Below are positions 26,785 through 35,457 of a stretch of 64,000 nucleotides of DNA, one piece after another. A program made the position numbers and the translations under genes. The stretch lies in assembly GCF_000025705.1 (NCBI RefSeq), contig NC_013959.1, positions 859,063-923,062 of the forward strand, written 5' to 3'. The DNA is from Sideroxydans lithotrophicus ES-1. GTDB taxonomy: Bacteria > Pseudomonadota > Gammaproteobacteria > Burkholderiales > Gallionellaceae. The notes under the pieces were generated by a model. The model was given only the letters and a program-made list of their open reading frames with translations. It was not told the origin of the DNA and did not search any database. Within the stretch, counting starts at the first letter, position 1, and every line of letters starts with the position of its first letter.

Positions 26785-27854
26785 GCGAGATACGCGCGCA
26801 GTTCCGCATGCAACAGGAAGGTTTCGCGCTGGATGCCGCCTTCACTGCGCCGGCTGTCGGCGTCACCGCCTTGTTCGGTCCGTCCGGTTCCGGCAAGACC
26901 ACGCTGCTGCGCTGCATCGCCGGACTGGAACGCGCTGCAGGTTCGCTGCAGGTGAACGGCGAGACATGGCAGGACGAGGCTGTGTTCGTACCGACACACA
27001 AGCGTCCCTTGGGTTATGTGTTCCAGGAAGCCAGCCTGTTTCCGCATCTGTCGGTGCGCGCCAATCTGGAATACGGGTTGCAGCGCACACCGCTGGCCGA
27101 ACGCAAAGTGCCGCTGGAGCAGGTGGTGGAATGGCTGGGACTGGGACGGCTCATCGAACGCGGCGATCCATCGAAGCTTTCCGGTGGCGAACGCCAGCGT
27201 GTCGCCATCGGCCGCGCGTTGCTTACCAGCCCGCGCATCCTGCTGATGGACGAGCCGCTGTCTGCGCTCGACACCACCAGCAAGCAGGATATCCTGCCGT
27301 ATCTGGAGCGCTTGCATCGCGAGCTTTCCATTCCCGTGCTGTACGTCAGCCATGCGATGGATGAAGTGACCCGGCTGGCCGATCATCTGGTGCTGCTGCA
27401 GCAAGGCAGTGTCATCGCCAGCGGACCGCTCGGGGAAACCCTGGCCCGGCTCGATCTGCCTATCGCGCATTTCGACGATGCGGGAGCGGTGATCGAGGCG
27501 GCGGTGGCGCAGCACGACGAGAAGTACCATCTCACGCGGCTGGATTTCCCCGGCGGACAACTGTGGGTGGGCAGGGTGGATCAGCCGTTCGGCACTCGGG
27601 TGCGTGCCCGCGTGCTGGCGCGCGATGTGAGCATCGCCACGCAACCGCCGCAGGGTTCCAGCATCAACAACATCCTGAATGCACGCATCGAAGAGATACG
27701 CGACGAGGGGCCGGACAAGGTGATCGTGCGCATGAGGGTGGGCGATGAACATATGCTGCTGTCGCGCATCACGCGCCGTTCGCGCGACCATCTGGCCCTC
27801 GTTGCCGGGATGTATGTCTGCGCACAGGTGAAGAGTGTGGCGCTGATGTCATGA
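26781..27854 (+). CDS. modC: Molybdate ABC transporter ATP-binding protein
   Basis: 357 residues. Walker [10 protein letters not shown] (~33-41), Q-loop [11 protein letters not shown], signature [16 protein letters not shown] and Walker [12 protein letters not shown] are intact. A C-terminal TOBE/Mop domain from ~290 ([29 protein letters not shown]) is the regulatory molybdate-binding part typical of ModC. It energises import by ModB. It is coupled to modB upstream and to the GNAT gene downstream by ATGA overlaps. Confidence 0.96.
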   Translation: MSEIRAQFRMQQEGFALDAAFTAPAVGVTALFGPSGSGKTTLLRCIAGLERAAGSLQVNGETWQDEAVFVPTHKRPLGYVFQEASLFPHLSVRANLEYGLQRTPLAERKVPLEQVVEWLGLGRLIERGDPSKLSGGERQRVAIGRALLTSPRILLMDEPLSALDTTSKQDILPYLERLHRELSIPVLYVSHAMDEVTRLADHLVLLQQGSVIASGPLGETLARLDLPIAHFDDAGAVIEAAVAQHDEKYHLTRLDFPGGQLWVGRVDQPFGTRVRARVLARDVSIATQPPQGSSINNILNARIEEIRDEGPDKVIVRMRVGDEHMLLSRITRRSRDHLALVAGMYVCAQVKSVALMS

Positions 27855-28303
27855 CCATCAGGATCGGATTCGCCACCAAGGCCGACTTGCCATATCTCGT
27901 CGATCTGCTCGCCGAGCTGTTCGCGCTGGAGAGCGACTTCACTCCCGATCCCCAAAAGCAGTTGCGAGGTTTGCTAGCCATCCTCGACGAGCCTGAGCTT
28001 GGCAAGCTGTTCGTGGCGCGTATCGATGGCAAGGTGGTGGGCATGGCCAATGTACTGATCACCATCAGCACTGCGGAAGGTGGCCGCGCGCTGTTGCTGG
28101 AGGATGTGATCATCCATCGCGATCATCGCGGCAGGGGGCTTGGGCGCAAACTGGTCGAACATGTGCTGCACTGGGCAAAACTGCGCGGTATCGTGCGCGT
28201 CACCTTGCTGGCCGACCGCGATAATCATCCGGCACAGGATTTTTACCGCAAGCTCGGCTTCGTGGATTCGAACATGACGGTGTTGCGCAAGCTGTTAAGG
28301 TAG
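27851..28303 (+). CDS. GNAT family N-acetyltransferase
   Basis: 150 residues. The acetyl-CoA pyrophosphate loop HRDHRGRGLGRKLVEHVL (~94-111) and the following NHPAQDFYRKLGF are standard GNAT features. The N-terminus [23 protein letters not shown] is the usual first strand and helix. The substrate is unknown. It overlaps modC by four bases, so it is the last gene of the mod operon. This raises the possibility of acetylation tied to metal supply, but nothing in the protein shows that. Confidence 0.92.
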   Translation: MTIRIGFATKADLPYLVDLLAELFALESDFTPDPQKQLRGLLAILDEPELGKLFVARIDGKVVGMANVLITISTAEGGRALLLEDVIIHRDHRGRGLGRKLVEHVLHWAKLRGIVRVTLLADRDNHPAQDFYRKLGFVDSNMTVLRKLLR

Positions 28304-28315
28304 GTCGCATCGTTT

Positions 28316-28331
28316 TGTCGCAATCGCGACA
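28316..28331. promoter_or_regulatory. NifA upstream activator sequence
   Basis: TGT-N10-ACA inside a perfect ten-base inverted repeat (GTTTTGTCGC, AATC, GCGACAAAAC; 28312-28335). It lies 90 bases upstream of the -24 element at 28406, an ideal distance. No T-run follows, so it is not a normal terminator for the mod operon. Confidence 0.75.
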
Positions 28332-28405
28332 AAACCTGCCATACGTTCCCCCCTTCTTTCTGCATCCTCCTTGTCTCTATTGGGCTGGCGCCATGTTCGG
28401 GGTGC

Positions 28406-28420
28406 TGGCACGGTGGTTGC
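28406..28420 (+). promoter_or_regulatory. Sigma54 promoter of the LRV Fe-S gene
   Basis: TGGCAC-GGTGG-TTGC, an exact match to the -24/-12 consensus. Its position rules out the longer frame start at 28371 and supports the ATG at 28470. Confidence 0.9.
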
Positions 28421-28469
28421 TCATCTCCATGCCGGGTTCTTTGCGGAGCAACAATTGAAGGTCTTCAAC

Positions 28470-29237
28470 ATGTCGGAGCGTCATCCGGGGGCATCACCAT
28501 TGGCAGAAGTCGTGCGCGTCGATTGCTTGGTGTGTCCGCATCGCGCGCTATTGGCCGAAGGGAAGTGCGTGCCGGGCGACATCTGCCTGATTGCGCAGAG
28601 CGGCAGACAGATCGACCGTTTCTTGCGGCGCAATCCGCAAGTGGCACAAGATTGCCTGAACGACGGATTCTGGGAGCGTCGCGCCATCGCCGCGCGCTAC
28701 GCACCGCTGGAGGCGGTGCGCAAGCTGCCGCGCGATGCGGACGAGGTGGTGCGGCGCGTGGTAGCAAGCCGGTTGCCGATCGACGAGCTGGACGGATATC
28801 TGCATGACTCGGATCGCGAAGTGCGCATGACGGTGGCCGAGCGCATCGCGCCCGAACGGTTGAGCGCCCTGATCGGGGACGAGGATTATCTGGTGCGCTT
28901 GCAGGCGGCAAAACGCCTGCCGCACGGGCAATTGCGGCGCATGGCGGGCGACCCGGATCGCGAAGTGCGCAAGGAGGTGGCGCGGCGTCTGCCGCCTTTC
29001 GCCTTGAGTCTGATGGCTAAAGACGATGATGCGGAAGTGCGGCGCATCGTCGCGTCGCGCATGTTGCCTGACGATGCAGTGCAGATGCTGGCCGACGACG
29101 ATTGGCTGGTGCGTCTGGAGGCGGTGCAACGCGCGCCGCTTGAAACCATCGCTGAATTGGTGGACGATGCCGAGCCCGATGTGCGCGGCGCAGTAAGGGA
29201 GCGCCTGAACGATTTTTTGCTGGGAGAGAGTCAATGA
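28470..29237 (+). CDS. Leucine-rich-repeat-variant (LRV) Fe-S protein, nif-associated
   Basis: 255 residues from the ATG at 28470. The N-terminal cluster domain has VDCLVCPHRALLAEGKCVPGDICL, four cysteines that fit the LRV_FeS family known from Azotobacter nif regions. From ~65 onward there are about seven ~24-residue two-helix repeats with DREVRxxVAxRLP-type consensus: DSDREVRMTVAERI, DPDREVRKEVARRLP, DDAEVRRIVASRML. The structure is known for the family, but the function is not. A sigma54 promoter and NifA site place it in the nif regulon. It overlaps the next gene by four bases. Confidence 0.85.
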   Translation: MSERHPGASPLAEVVRVDCLVCPHRALLAEGKCVPGDICLIAQSGRQIDRFLRRNPQVAQDCLNDGFWERRAIAARYAPLEAVRKLPRDADEVVRRVVASRLPIDELDGYLHDSDREVRMTVAERIAPERLSALIGDEDYLVRLQAAKRLPHGQLRRMAGDPDREVRKEVARRLPPFALSLMAKDDDAEVRRIVASRMLPDDAVQMLADDDWLVRLEAVQRAPLETIAELVDDAEPDVRGAVRERLNDFLLGESQ

Positions 29238-30199
29238 GTATCTATACGCTGGACGAGACCACGCTGCGCAACCTTGCCGCCGAGATCGACGCAGCACCGC
29301 CGCGGCCGCATCACAGCGGGCTATTGGAGATCGCGAACCGCATTCGCTCCGGCTGCAGCTTCCGCTATGCGCTGAATCGCGGAGGCTGGTATCGTCCCGG
29401 CGGGATCATCGCAGCCGACGGCACTCGCATTACCAATAGTCTGGCCGAGTGGGCGAAGTCCGAACTCGCAGCTTGCGGCAACGACATGCATGAACTGGTC
29501 GAGCGCCATGCCGATAGTGGTTTGCTGGTGACGCGCCATACCGGTCGTACACATTATTTCGTCGCGGCCTACGGCCCTGCGCCGGCGGATTTCCTGCAGC
29601 TTGAGGTGGAAGAGTTGCAGGAAGTGCTGGATCGAGAACTGATCGACACGGATCAACCGCCGGAAGATCTGCAGGAACTTGTCGAGCCGGTCGCGCCCGA
29701 GCTTCTCGAAGCCCAAGCGGTCGCCGCGCCGCGCTATCGTTTCAGCCGGTTGATCGATATGCGCCAGACCGTTGCCAGGACGTCGTCTTCGAATACGCGC
29801 AATGAAGGGTTGCCGCGCTTGCTTTCCGAATGGGCGCACAGCAGCGCTGCCGGGCGCGGTCATTTCAGCGACCACTGGATCGTCGCGCTGCGGGAACACC
29901 AGGATCGTTACCGTAACCCGGTGATCTCGGCTTCGCTGGTGTCGCGCCATGCGCGCGAGCTCAAGCCGTTCCAGTGGAACATCGAACTTTCCGGGCCGGA
30001 GATGTCTGCGCAGTTGAAGGCATTCGACCGTGCAGCAGGGTATACCTCGGCCTGGTATGCACATCTGGTGGCGGGAACCATCACCCCGCCCAAGGTCGCC
30101 TATGCCGTGGCGCGCGATCTGGAAGCCGGTTTCAGTTACCTGCCGGATACGGAAGCTGCGTTGATCAGGAGCTGGGTGGTTGCGCCTTACTCGGTTTGA
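29234..30199 (+). CDS. Unknown nif-regulon protein coupled to LRV gene
   Basis: 321 residues, soluble, with no signal peptide or transmembrane helix. Recognisable segments are IRSGCSFRYALNRGGWYRPGG (~38-58), an acidic linker with repeated QELVE/ELQE (~125-155), and a C-terminal half with LKPFQWNIELSGPEMSAQLKAFDRAAGY and ITPPKVAYAVARDLEAGFSY. The single Cys in SGCSF and another in AACGND are the only thiols seen early. It is ATGA-coupled to the LRV Fe-S gene under the same sigma54 promoter. I do not recognise the family. The pairing suggests a joint role in nitrogenase maturation or protection. Confidence 0.75.
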   Translation: MSIYTLDETTLRNLAAEIDAAPPRPHHSGLLEIANRIRSGCSFRYALNRGGWYRPGGIIAADGTRITNSLAEWAKSELAACGNDMHELVERHADSGLLVTRHTGRTHYFVAAYGPAPADFLQLEVEELQEVLDRELIDTDQPPEDLQELVEPVAPELLEAQAVAAPRYRFSRLIDMRQTVARTSSSNTRNEGLPRLLSEWAHSSAAGRGHFSDHWIVALREHQDRYRNPVISASLVSRHARELKPFQWNIELSGPEMSAQLKAFDRAAGYTSAWYAHLVAGTITPPKVAYAVARDLEAGFSYLPDTEAALIRSWVVAPYSV

Positions 30200-30224
30200 T
30201 GCGCGAAACCTACTGCGTGGACTG

Positions 30225-30300
30225 ATTGCTGCGTTGCGTGGTACTCGCTTCCTTGCCTACCTTCAAGGTATGTCTCGTCGCTCCGTTCCGTGCGCCTTGC
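30225..30300. repeat. Interspersed repeat, copy 1
   Basis: The stretch from GCTGCGTTGC through TCGCTTCCTTGCCTACC to TCGTCGCTCC and GCGCCTTGC resembles a second copy at about 35805-35882 in the order of its blocks. It occupies the gap before nifE. It looks like a degenerate intergenic repeat family rather than coding DNA. Confidence 0.5.
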
Positions 30301-30356
30301 ACTCAAGCCACTCGCTATGGTTTCATCTGTAGACGATTTGTTGTGTCAGGGTGTCT

Positions 30357-30372
30357 TGTCGGGTTTGCTACA
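30357..30372. promoter_or_regulatory. NifA upstream activator sequence of nifE operon
   Basis: TGT-CGGGTTTGCT-ACA fits the NifA pattern. It is only about 45 bases from the -24 element, closer than the other sites in this window, which may need different DNA bending. Confidence 0.6.
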
Positions 30373-30415
30373 AGACATCCATCCATAAATCCCATTGAAA
30401 TCAACCTACTGTTTT

Positions 30416-30430
30416 TGGCACGGCATTTGC
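30416..30430 (+). promoter_or_regulatory. Sigma54 promoter of nifE operon
   Basis: TGGCAC-GGCAT-TTGC, an exact consensus match, about 36 bases upstream of the nifE ATG. Confidence 0.92.
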
Positions 30431-30465
30431 GAATACGAGGGTGTCATTACTCGTGAGTGAATGCC

Positions 30466-31872
30466 ATGCAAGCCAAGGATATCGCCGAACTGCTGAACGA
30501 ACCGGCGTGCACACATAACACCAAGTCGAAATCGGGCTGCGCTCGACCCAAACCGGGGTCGACGGCGGGCGGTTGTTCTTTCGACGGTGCGCAGATCGCC
30601 TTGCTGCCCATCGCCGATGTGGCACATATCGTGCACGGCCCGATCGCCTGCGCCGGCAGCTCCTGGGACAACCGCGGCACGCGCTCTTCCGGCCCGACCT
30701 TGTACCGCATCGGCATGACCACCGACCTGACCGAACAGGATGTGATCATGGGGCGCAGTGAGAAGCGCCTGTTCCATGCCATCAAACAGGCGGTGGACGG
30801 CTATGCGCCGAAGGCTGTCTTCGTCTACAACACTTGCGTGCCGGCGCTGACCGGCGACGACATCGGCGCGGTGTGCAAGGCCGCTGCGGAAAAATGTGGC
30901 GTACCGGTGGTGCCGGTGGACTGTGCCGGTTTCTACGGCACCAAGAATCTGGGCAACCGCATCGCTGGTGAGGCGATGTTCAAATACGTGGTGGGCACGG
31001 CGGAACCGTTGCCGGTGCCGGCCGGGGCGCAGCGTCCCGGCATCACCGTGCATGACGTGAACCTGATCGGCGAATACAACATCGCGGGCGAGTTCTGGAA
31101 CGTGCTGCCGCTGTTTGACGAACTCGGTCTGCGCATCCTCTGCACCTTGTCCGGTGACGCGCGCTTCCACGATGTGCAGACCATGCATCGTGCCGAGGCC
31201 AACATGGTGGTGTGCGCCAAGGCACTGCTCAATGTGGCGCGCAAGCTGCAGACCGACTACAAGATTCCGTTCTTCGAGGGCAGCTTCTACGGCGTGACCG
31301 ATACTTCGATGGCGTTCCGCGAATTCGCGAAGTTGCTCAACGACCCGCAGCTTTCCGAACGCACCGAGGCACTGATTGTGCGCGAAGAGGCGAAGATCAA
31401 TGTGGCGCTCGATCCGTGGCGCGAGAAATTGCGCGGCAAGCGCGTGCTGCTCTATACCGGCGGCGTGAAGTCGTGGTCCATAGTCTCCGCGCTGCAGGAC
31501 CTGGGGTTGGAAGTGGTCGCCACCGGCACCAGCAAATCCACCGAGGAAGACAAGGCACGCATCCGCGAGATCATGGGCGAGAAGACCAAGATGATCACCG
31601 ACGGCAGTCCCAAGGCGCTGCTCGGTGTGGTGAAGGAATACCAGGCCGACATCCTCATCGCCGGCGGACGCAACATGTATACCGCCTTGAAAGCGAAGAT
31701 CCCTTTCCTCGACATCAACCAGGAACGCGAATTCGGCTACGAGGGCTACAGCGGCATGATCGAACTGGCGCGGCAACTCGCGCTGACCTTGCAGAGTCCG
31801 GTGTGGCAGTCGGTGCGCAAGCCGGCGCCATGGGCGAAGTCGGGTGTGCCGGGTGTGGAGTTGGGAGCGTGA
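30466..31872 (+). CDS. nifE: FeMo-cofactor scaffold protein NifE
   Basis: 468 residues from the ATG at 30466. A GTG nine bases earlier is an alternative, and neither has a strong site. NifE with NifN forms the NifD2K2-like scaffold on which NifB-co is converted to FeMo-co. Cluster-type cysteines are in [37 protein letters not shown], and [16 protein letters not shown]. The middle matches NifE ([24 protein letters not shown]). The end [15 protein letters not shown] is also typical. It is first in a long operon. Confidence 0.98.
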   Translation: MQAKDIAELLNEPACTHNTKSKSGCARPKPGSTAGGCSFDGAQIALLPIADVAHIVHGPIACAGSSWDNRGTRSSGPTLYRIGMTTDLTEQDVIMGRSEKRLFHAIKQAVDGYAPKAVFVYNTCVPALTGDDIGAVCKAAAEKCGVPVVPVDCAGFYGTKNLGNRIAGEAMFKYVVGTAEPLPVPAGAQRPGITVHDVNLIGEYNIAGEFWNVLPLFDELGLRILCTLSGDARFHDVQTMHRAEANMVVCAKALLNVARKLQTDYKIPFFEGSFYGVTDTSMAFREFAKLLNDPQLSERTEALIVREEAKINVALDPWREKLRGKRVLLYTGGVKSWSIVSALQDLGLEVVATGTSKSTEEDKARIREIMGEKTKMITDGSPKALLGVVKEYQADILIAGGRNMYTALKAKIPFLDINQEREFGYEGYSGMIELARQLALTLQSPVWQSVRKPAPWAKSGVPGVELGA

Positions 31873-31892
31873 ACATGGCTCGAACTTCAACC

Positions 31893-32013
31893 CGTCATTC
31901 CGGCGCAGGCCGGAATCCAGCTCAAACAAACAGCCCGCAAAGCGGACAACCCATTGTTGTTCCGCTACGCGGAATATTTTCTTCAACTGGATTCCGGCCT
32001 GCGCCGGAATGAC
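31893..32013. repeat. Facing pair of REP-like palindromes between nifE and nifN
   Basis: The 28-base unit seen at 25956 recurs at 31893-31920, and its inverted copy (27 matching bases) is at 31987-32013. The core differs. The pair fills the nifE-nifN gap and could fold into a large hairpin in the operon mRNA. Confidence 0.9.
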
Positions 32014-32024
32014 TGGGGTGTGAC

Positions 32025-33524
32025 ATGGCCGAGATACTGAAACGCAACAAGGCACTCGCGGTGAATCCGCTCAAGGCCAGCCAGCCGGTCGGCGCATCGC
32101 TGGCCTTCCTCGGCATCAACCGGGCGATGCCGATGATGCACGGTTCGCAGGGCTGCACCGCCTTCGGCAAGGTGTATTTCGTGCGCCATTTCCGCGAGCC
32201 CATCCCGCTGCAGACCACGGCGATGGACCAGGTGTCTACGGTGATGAACGCGGACGAGAACGTGATCGAAGGTCTGCGGGCGGTGTGCGAGAAGAGCAAA
32301 CCGGCGCTGATCGGCTTGCCCACTACCGGTCTTTCGGAGACGCAGGGTACGGACATCAAACGCCTGGTGAAGGATTTCTACGCGGCATATCCGGAATACG
32401 CCAACATTCCCGTGGTGCCGGTGAACACGCCGGATTTTACCGGTTGCCTGGAAAGCGGCTATGCGCTGGCGGTGAAAGCGGTATTGGAAACATTGCTTCC
32501 CACGATTGCTCCCTCGCCCGCAAGCGGGAGAGGGTTGGGGAGAGGGTTTGTTGGCAAGCGCAAGAAACAGGTCAACGTGCTGGCTGGGTCGTTCCTCACG
32601 CCGGGCGACATCGAACACATCAAGGAGCTGATCGAGGCATTCGGCCTGCGTCCGCTGGTGTTGCCCGACATCGCAGATTCTCTGGACGGTCATCTCACCG
32701 AGATTGAGACCAGTCCGGTGACCGTCGGCGGCACGCCGGTATCGGACATCTCCAGCATGGGCGAATCGATCGCCACGCTGGTGCTGGGTAATTCGCTGTA
32801 CGACGCGGCAGACTTCCTCAAGGCGCAGACGGCTGTGCCGGATCACCGCTTCGACAGCCTGATGGGCTTGGAAGCGGTGGATGGCTTTGTCGCAGCACTG
32901 GCCGAGATCAGCGGCAAGCCGGTGCCGGAGAAGATCGAACGCCAGCGCGCGCAACTGCAGGACGCGATGGTGGATTGCCACTTCATGCTGGGTTTTGCAC
33001 GCGTCGCCATCGCGGCCGATCCCGACCTGCTCTTCGGTTTTGCGCGCCTGGTGACGGAGATGGGGTGCGAGGTGGTGGCTGCCGTCGCACCGGCGCGGGC
33101 AAACATCCTCGGCGAGGTGGCTGCCGAGAAGGTCGCCATCGGTGACCTGGAAGACATGGAGAACGCGGCAAAGAGCAACGCCGCGCAACTGGTCATCGGC
33201 AATTCGCATGCGGTGGAAAGCGCGCGCCGTCTCGGTGTGCCGCTGTTGCGTGCAGGCTTCCCGCAATACGACCTGATCGGCGGCTACCAGCGCCTGTGGG
33301 TCGGCTATCGCGGCACGCGCCAGGCCTTGTTCGATCTGTCCAATATGGTGGTTGAACACGGGCATCACGAGCCGGAACCTTATGTATCGATCTATACCCA
33401 GCGGACAGGAGATGCTGCGCATTTCCCCCACCCTAACCCTCCCCCGGTGGGAGAGGGGACAAACGTGAAAAGCAATTTTGGAGAGGTGTGTCGTGCGACA
33501 CCTGCGACTGGTCAAACCCATTGA
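32025..33524 (+). CDS. nifN: FeMo-cofactor scaffold protein NifN
   Basis: 499 residues, somewhat longer than usual. NifK-like partner of NifE. Conserved parts are [62 protein letters not shown] and [23 protein letters not shown]. Two oddities are visible. Residues ~163-178 ([14 protein letters not shown]) are encoded by a CCCTC/GGGAG palindromic repeat inserted in frame before [11 protein letters not shown]. The last ~34 residues ([10 protein letters not shown] onward) come from another such repeat and overlap the nifX start by 32 bases. Both regions are normally variable, so activity is probably kept. Confidence 0.96.
   Translation: MAEILKRNKALAVNPLKASQPVGASLAFLGINRAMPMMHGSQGCTAFGKVYFVRHFREPIPLQTTAMDQVSTVMNADENVIEGLRAVCEKSKPALIGLPTTGLSETQGTDIKRLVKDFYAAYPEYANIPVVPVNTPDFTGCLESGYALAVKAVLETLLPTIAPSPASGRGLGRGFVGKRKKQVNVLAGSFLTPGDIEHIKELIEAFGLRPLVLPDIADSLDGHLTEIETSPVTVGGTPVSDISSMGESIATLVLGNSLYDAADFLKAQTAVPDHRFDSLMGLEAVDGFVAALAEISGKPVPEKIERQRAQLQDAMVDCHFMLGFARVAIAADPDLLFGFARLVTEMGCEVVAAVAPARANILGEVAAEKVAIGDLEDMENAAKSNAAQLVIGNSHAVESARRLGVPLLRAGFPQYDLIGGYQRLWVGYRGTRQALFDLSNMVVEHGHHEPEPYVSIYTQRTGDAAHFPHPNPPPVGEGTNVKSNFGEVCRATPATGQTH
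32511..32546. repeat. REP-like palindrome inside nifN
   Basis: CCCTCGCCCGC, AA, GCGGGAGAGGG (one mismatch), followed by a second GGGGAGAGGG. It is translated as part of NifN without shifting the frame. Confidence 0.8.
33425..33458. repeat. REP-like palindrome at nifN 3' end
   Basis: CCCCACCCTAACCCTCCCCC GG TGGGAGAGGGG type sequence. It encodes [10 protein letters not shown] near the NifN C-terminus, just before nifX. Confidence 0.7.
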
Positions 33525-33948
33525 GGAGGCGGAGATGACGGTAAAGATCGCCTTTGCGACCAGCGACCGCCGCGCGGTCAACCAGCATTTCGGCGCAGCC
33601 GAGGCATTTGCAGTCTACGAGTTGAGCGAGAGCGAGACGCGCCTGATCGAGGTGGCCGAGTTCATCGAGACCGCGATGGACGGACATGAGGGCAAGCTTG
33701 CCGCCAAGGTCGATCTGTTGGGTGATTGTGCGGCGGTGTATTGCAACGCGGTGGGGGCCTCGGCGATCCAGCAACTGCTGGCCAAAGGCATCCAGCCGAT
33801 GCGTGTGGATGAGGGCGCACTCATCGACGAGCTGTTGTGTGGCTTGCAAAAAAATCTGGCCAGCGATCCGCCGGTGTGGCTGGCGAAACACCTGAAGAAG
33901 CAATCCAGCGCCGGACGCTTCGCCGAAGACGAGGAGTGGCAGGAATGA
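33493..33948 (+). CDS. nifX: NifX, NifB-co/FeMo-co carrier
   Basis: 151 residues from a GTG at 33493, chosen because GGAGAGG lies six bases upstream and the product then begins [44 protein letters not shown], as in NifX proteins. It carries the dinitrogenase iron-molybdenum cofactor domain, with the QHFG segment near the ligand site. NifX shuttles cofactor precursors between NifB and NifEN. The start lies inside the nifN 3' end, and the stop overlaps the RseC-like gene (ATGA). Confidence 0.95.
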   Translation: MRHLRLVKPIEEAEMTVKIAFATSDRRAVNQHFGAAEAFAVYELSESETRLIEVAEFIETAMDGHEGKLAAKVDLLGDCAAVYCNAVGASAIQQLLAKGIQPMRVDEGALIDELLCGLQKNLASDPPVWLAKHLKKQSSAGRFAEDEEWQE

Positions 33949-34382
33949 TCGTGACGACGGCACGCGTGGTTGCGGCGGACAACGGCAGGACGATGGTCGA
34001 GCCGAGCAACGAGTCCGGCTGCGGCGGCTGCAAGTCGCGCAGTGTGTGCGGCGTTTCCGGTCTGGGGAAATATTTTTCCGGCAACCGCAAGGCCATCGAA
34101 GTGCAGTGCGATGCGAGCGTAACCGCAGGCGACGAGTTGCAGTTGAGCATGAGCGAAGGAGACATGCTCAAGGCCGGGTTGCTGGCCTACCTGTTGCCCA
34201 GCGTGATGGCACTGGCCGGTGCAGGCATCGCGTCTGCTTACGGGTGGGGCGATGCCGGTGCGGTGCTGGGCGCGGCCGGCGGTGTCGCTGCAGGATTGCT
34301 GATGGGGCGCCTCACCGGTTGGGTGCCGCACATACTGGCACAACGAAAGAACGAGTATTCATCAAAAGGAGAAACACCATGA
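33945..34382 (+). CDS. RseC/SoxR-reducing-system-like membrane protein
   Basis: 145 residues from the ATG at 33945. The N-terminal cytosolic part has a cysteine group, SGCGGCKSRSVCGVSGLGKYF (~25-45), and a pair of transmembrane helices follows (~78-98 and ~104-120, LAYLLPSVMALAGAG and AGAVLGAAGGVAAGLL). This is the RseC/MucC layout, a family tied to the Rnf-type SoxR-reducing complex. Inside a nif operon, with ATGA overlaps on both sides, it is plausibly a redox accessory for electron supply or cluster assembly. No rnf genes are in the window. Confidence 0.8.
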   Translation: MIVTTARVVAADNGRTMVEPSNESGCGGCKSRSVCGVSGLGKYFSGNRKAIEVQCDASVTAGDELQLSMSEGDMLKAGLLAYLLPSVMALAGAGIASAYGWGDAGAVLGAAGGVAAGLLMGRLTGWVPHILAQRKNEYSSKGETP

Positions 34383-34840
34383 ATCAAGTTGCAGAACAAG
34401 ACCCGTTGCTGGAAACCGACTTCATCAAGGAGATGGTCAAGCAGATGCGCGCCATCGACAGCTACGGCACCTACGACGGCTGGCCGGCCGATCGCATCCT
34501 GGCGCCGTATGTGGTGACCAAGGAGCAGCGCCGTGCGATCCCGGTGATCGGCGATCCGGACGAGATCATGCTTTCGCGCATCAAGGCTTTCTATAACGCG
34601 ATCTCCTCGCTGATCGAAAAGGAATGCGGCCTGATGGCGGTGCCCAGCGTCAACATCACGCACGAAGGCTTCGGCCGTGCCTTGATCACCGTGGGCAAGC
34701 TGGTGGTGATGGATCGCACCCTGCGCGACGTGCACCGCTACGGCTATGAGAGCCTGTCGAAGATGAAGGACGAGGGCGACAAGCTGCTGTCGGTGGCGCT
34801 GGAGATCATCGGCAAGTATCCGGAAGTGGCGGGACTTTGA
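34379..34840 (+). CDS. NifX-associated nitrogen fixation protein (DUF269)
   Basis: 153 residues from the ATG at 34379 (AAAGGAG upstream). It matches the family regularly encoded after nifX: DFIKEMVKQMRAIDSYGTYDGWPADRILAPYVVTKEQRRAIPVIGDPD, and later NITHEGFGRALITVGKLVVMDRTLRDVHRYG. All-helical and cytosolic. The biochemical role is not settled in the family. A part in cofactor assembly is inferred from its constant pairing with nifX. Confidence 0.95.
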   Translation: MNQVAEQDPLLETDFIKEMVKQMRAIDSYGTYDGWPADRILAPYVVTKEQRRAIPVIGDPDEIMLSRIKAFYNAISSLIEKECGLMAVPSVNITHEGFGRALITVGKLVVMDRTLRDVHRYGYESLSKMKDEGDKLLSVALEIIGKYPEVAGL

Positions 34841-34842
34841 TG

Positions 34843-34914
34843 CAGGATTGAGGGTTTAGGACTGAGGATTGAGTGTGAGACGTGGCTTCTGGTTTTGCAC
34901 AATCCTCAATCCTG
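34843..34914. repeat. Inverted GGATTGAG-type repeat
   Basis: CAGGATTGAG at 34843-34852 is mirrored by CTCAATCCTG at 34905-34914, with further GAGGATTGAG and GGGTTTAGGA-like units between. It resembles the heptad region between nifK and nifT and can form a hairpin in the operon mRNA. Confidence 0.7.
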
Positions 34915-34931
34915 ATAGCTAAGGGCTAATT

Positions 34932-35150
34932 ATGACCGAAGATGAACTGAAAGCGCTCGACAAGGAAGTGAAGAAGCTCAAACGCATCTCCAGCGAATGG
35001 GCTTCGCAGTTGCACGACCTGGTTGAGGATAAGCTGCCGGCCGGATACAAGGATATCCCCGGCATCGCGCAATCCACTTTCGATGCGTGCCAGGCGTGGG
35101 CCGAGGCGAACGCAAGATTGGCGGCAGCACAAAAAGAGATACAAGGATAA
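34932..35150 (+). CDS. Small nif-associated helical protein (CCE_0567/DUF683-like)
   Basis: 72 residues: MTEDELKALDKEVKKLKRISSEWASQLHDLVEDKLPAGYKDIP..., a helical hairpin of the kind found after the NifX-associated gene in many diazotrophs. It binds no obvious metal. No strong ribosome binding site precedes it, and the inverted repeat at 34843-34914 lies directly upstream. It may be a small chaperone or adaptor. Function unknown in the family. Confidence 0.9.
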   Translation: MTEDELKALDKEVKKLKRISSEWASQLHDLVEDKLPAGYKDIPGIAQSTFDACQAWAEANARLAAAQKEIQG

Positions 35151-35164
35151 GCAGAGGAAGAACC

Positions 35165-35455
35165 ATGTCCAATATAGCCGGAATAACCCGAGGCGGCACG
35201 CCTTACGAACCCACCTTTGTCACCGCGCTGAATGCGGCCAACTGCATCGGCTGCGGCCGCTGCTACAAGGTATGCCCGCGCAAAGTGTTCGAACTGGTCG
35301 AGCGCAGTGAGGACGACGAGAACTACGACGAGGATGAAGACAACAGCATGGTGATGACGCTCGCCAACATGCTGGACTGCATCGGCTGCGGTTCGTGCGG
35401 ACGCGTTTGTCCCAAACAATGCCACACGCATCAACCGATGGCGGCGGGAGCATAA
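35165..35455 (+). CDS. fdxB: Nif-specific ferredoxin III (2[4Fe-4S])
   Basis: 96 residues from the ATG at 35165 (GAGGAAG upstream). Cluster motifs are CIGCGRCYKVCP (~27-38) and CIGCGSCGRVCPKQC (~73-87), separated by a long acidic insert (SEDDENYDEDEDN) typical of FdxB. The N-terminus MSNIAGITRGGTPYEPTFV is also characteristic. Cytosolic electron carrier associated with nitrogenase or cofactor synthesis. Confidence 0.95.
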   Translation: MSNIAGITRGGTPYEPTFVTALNAANCIGCGRCYKVCPRKVFELVERSEDDENYDEDEDNSMVMTLANMLDCIGCGSCGRVCPKQCHTHQPMAAGA

Positions 35456-35457
35456 CG

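Noticed and set aside
28312-28335. Perfect palindrome considered as terminator of the mod operon
   Set aside because: No T-run follows on the plus strand, and it contains a properly spaced NifA site for the next promoter, so a regulatory role is preferred.
28371-28469. Longer start for the LRV Fe-S protein
   Set aside because: It would begin upstream of the sigma54 promoter at 28406-28420, so it cannot be on that transcript.
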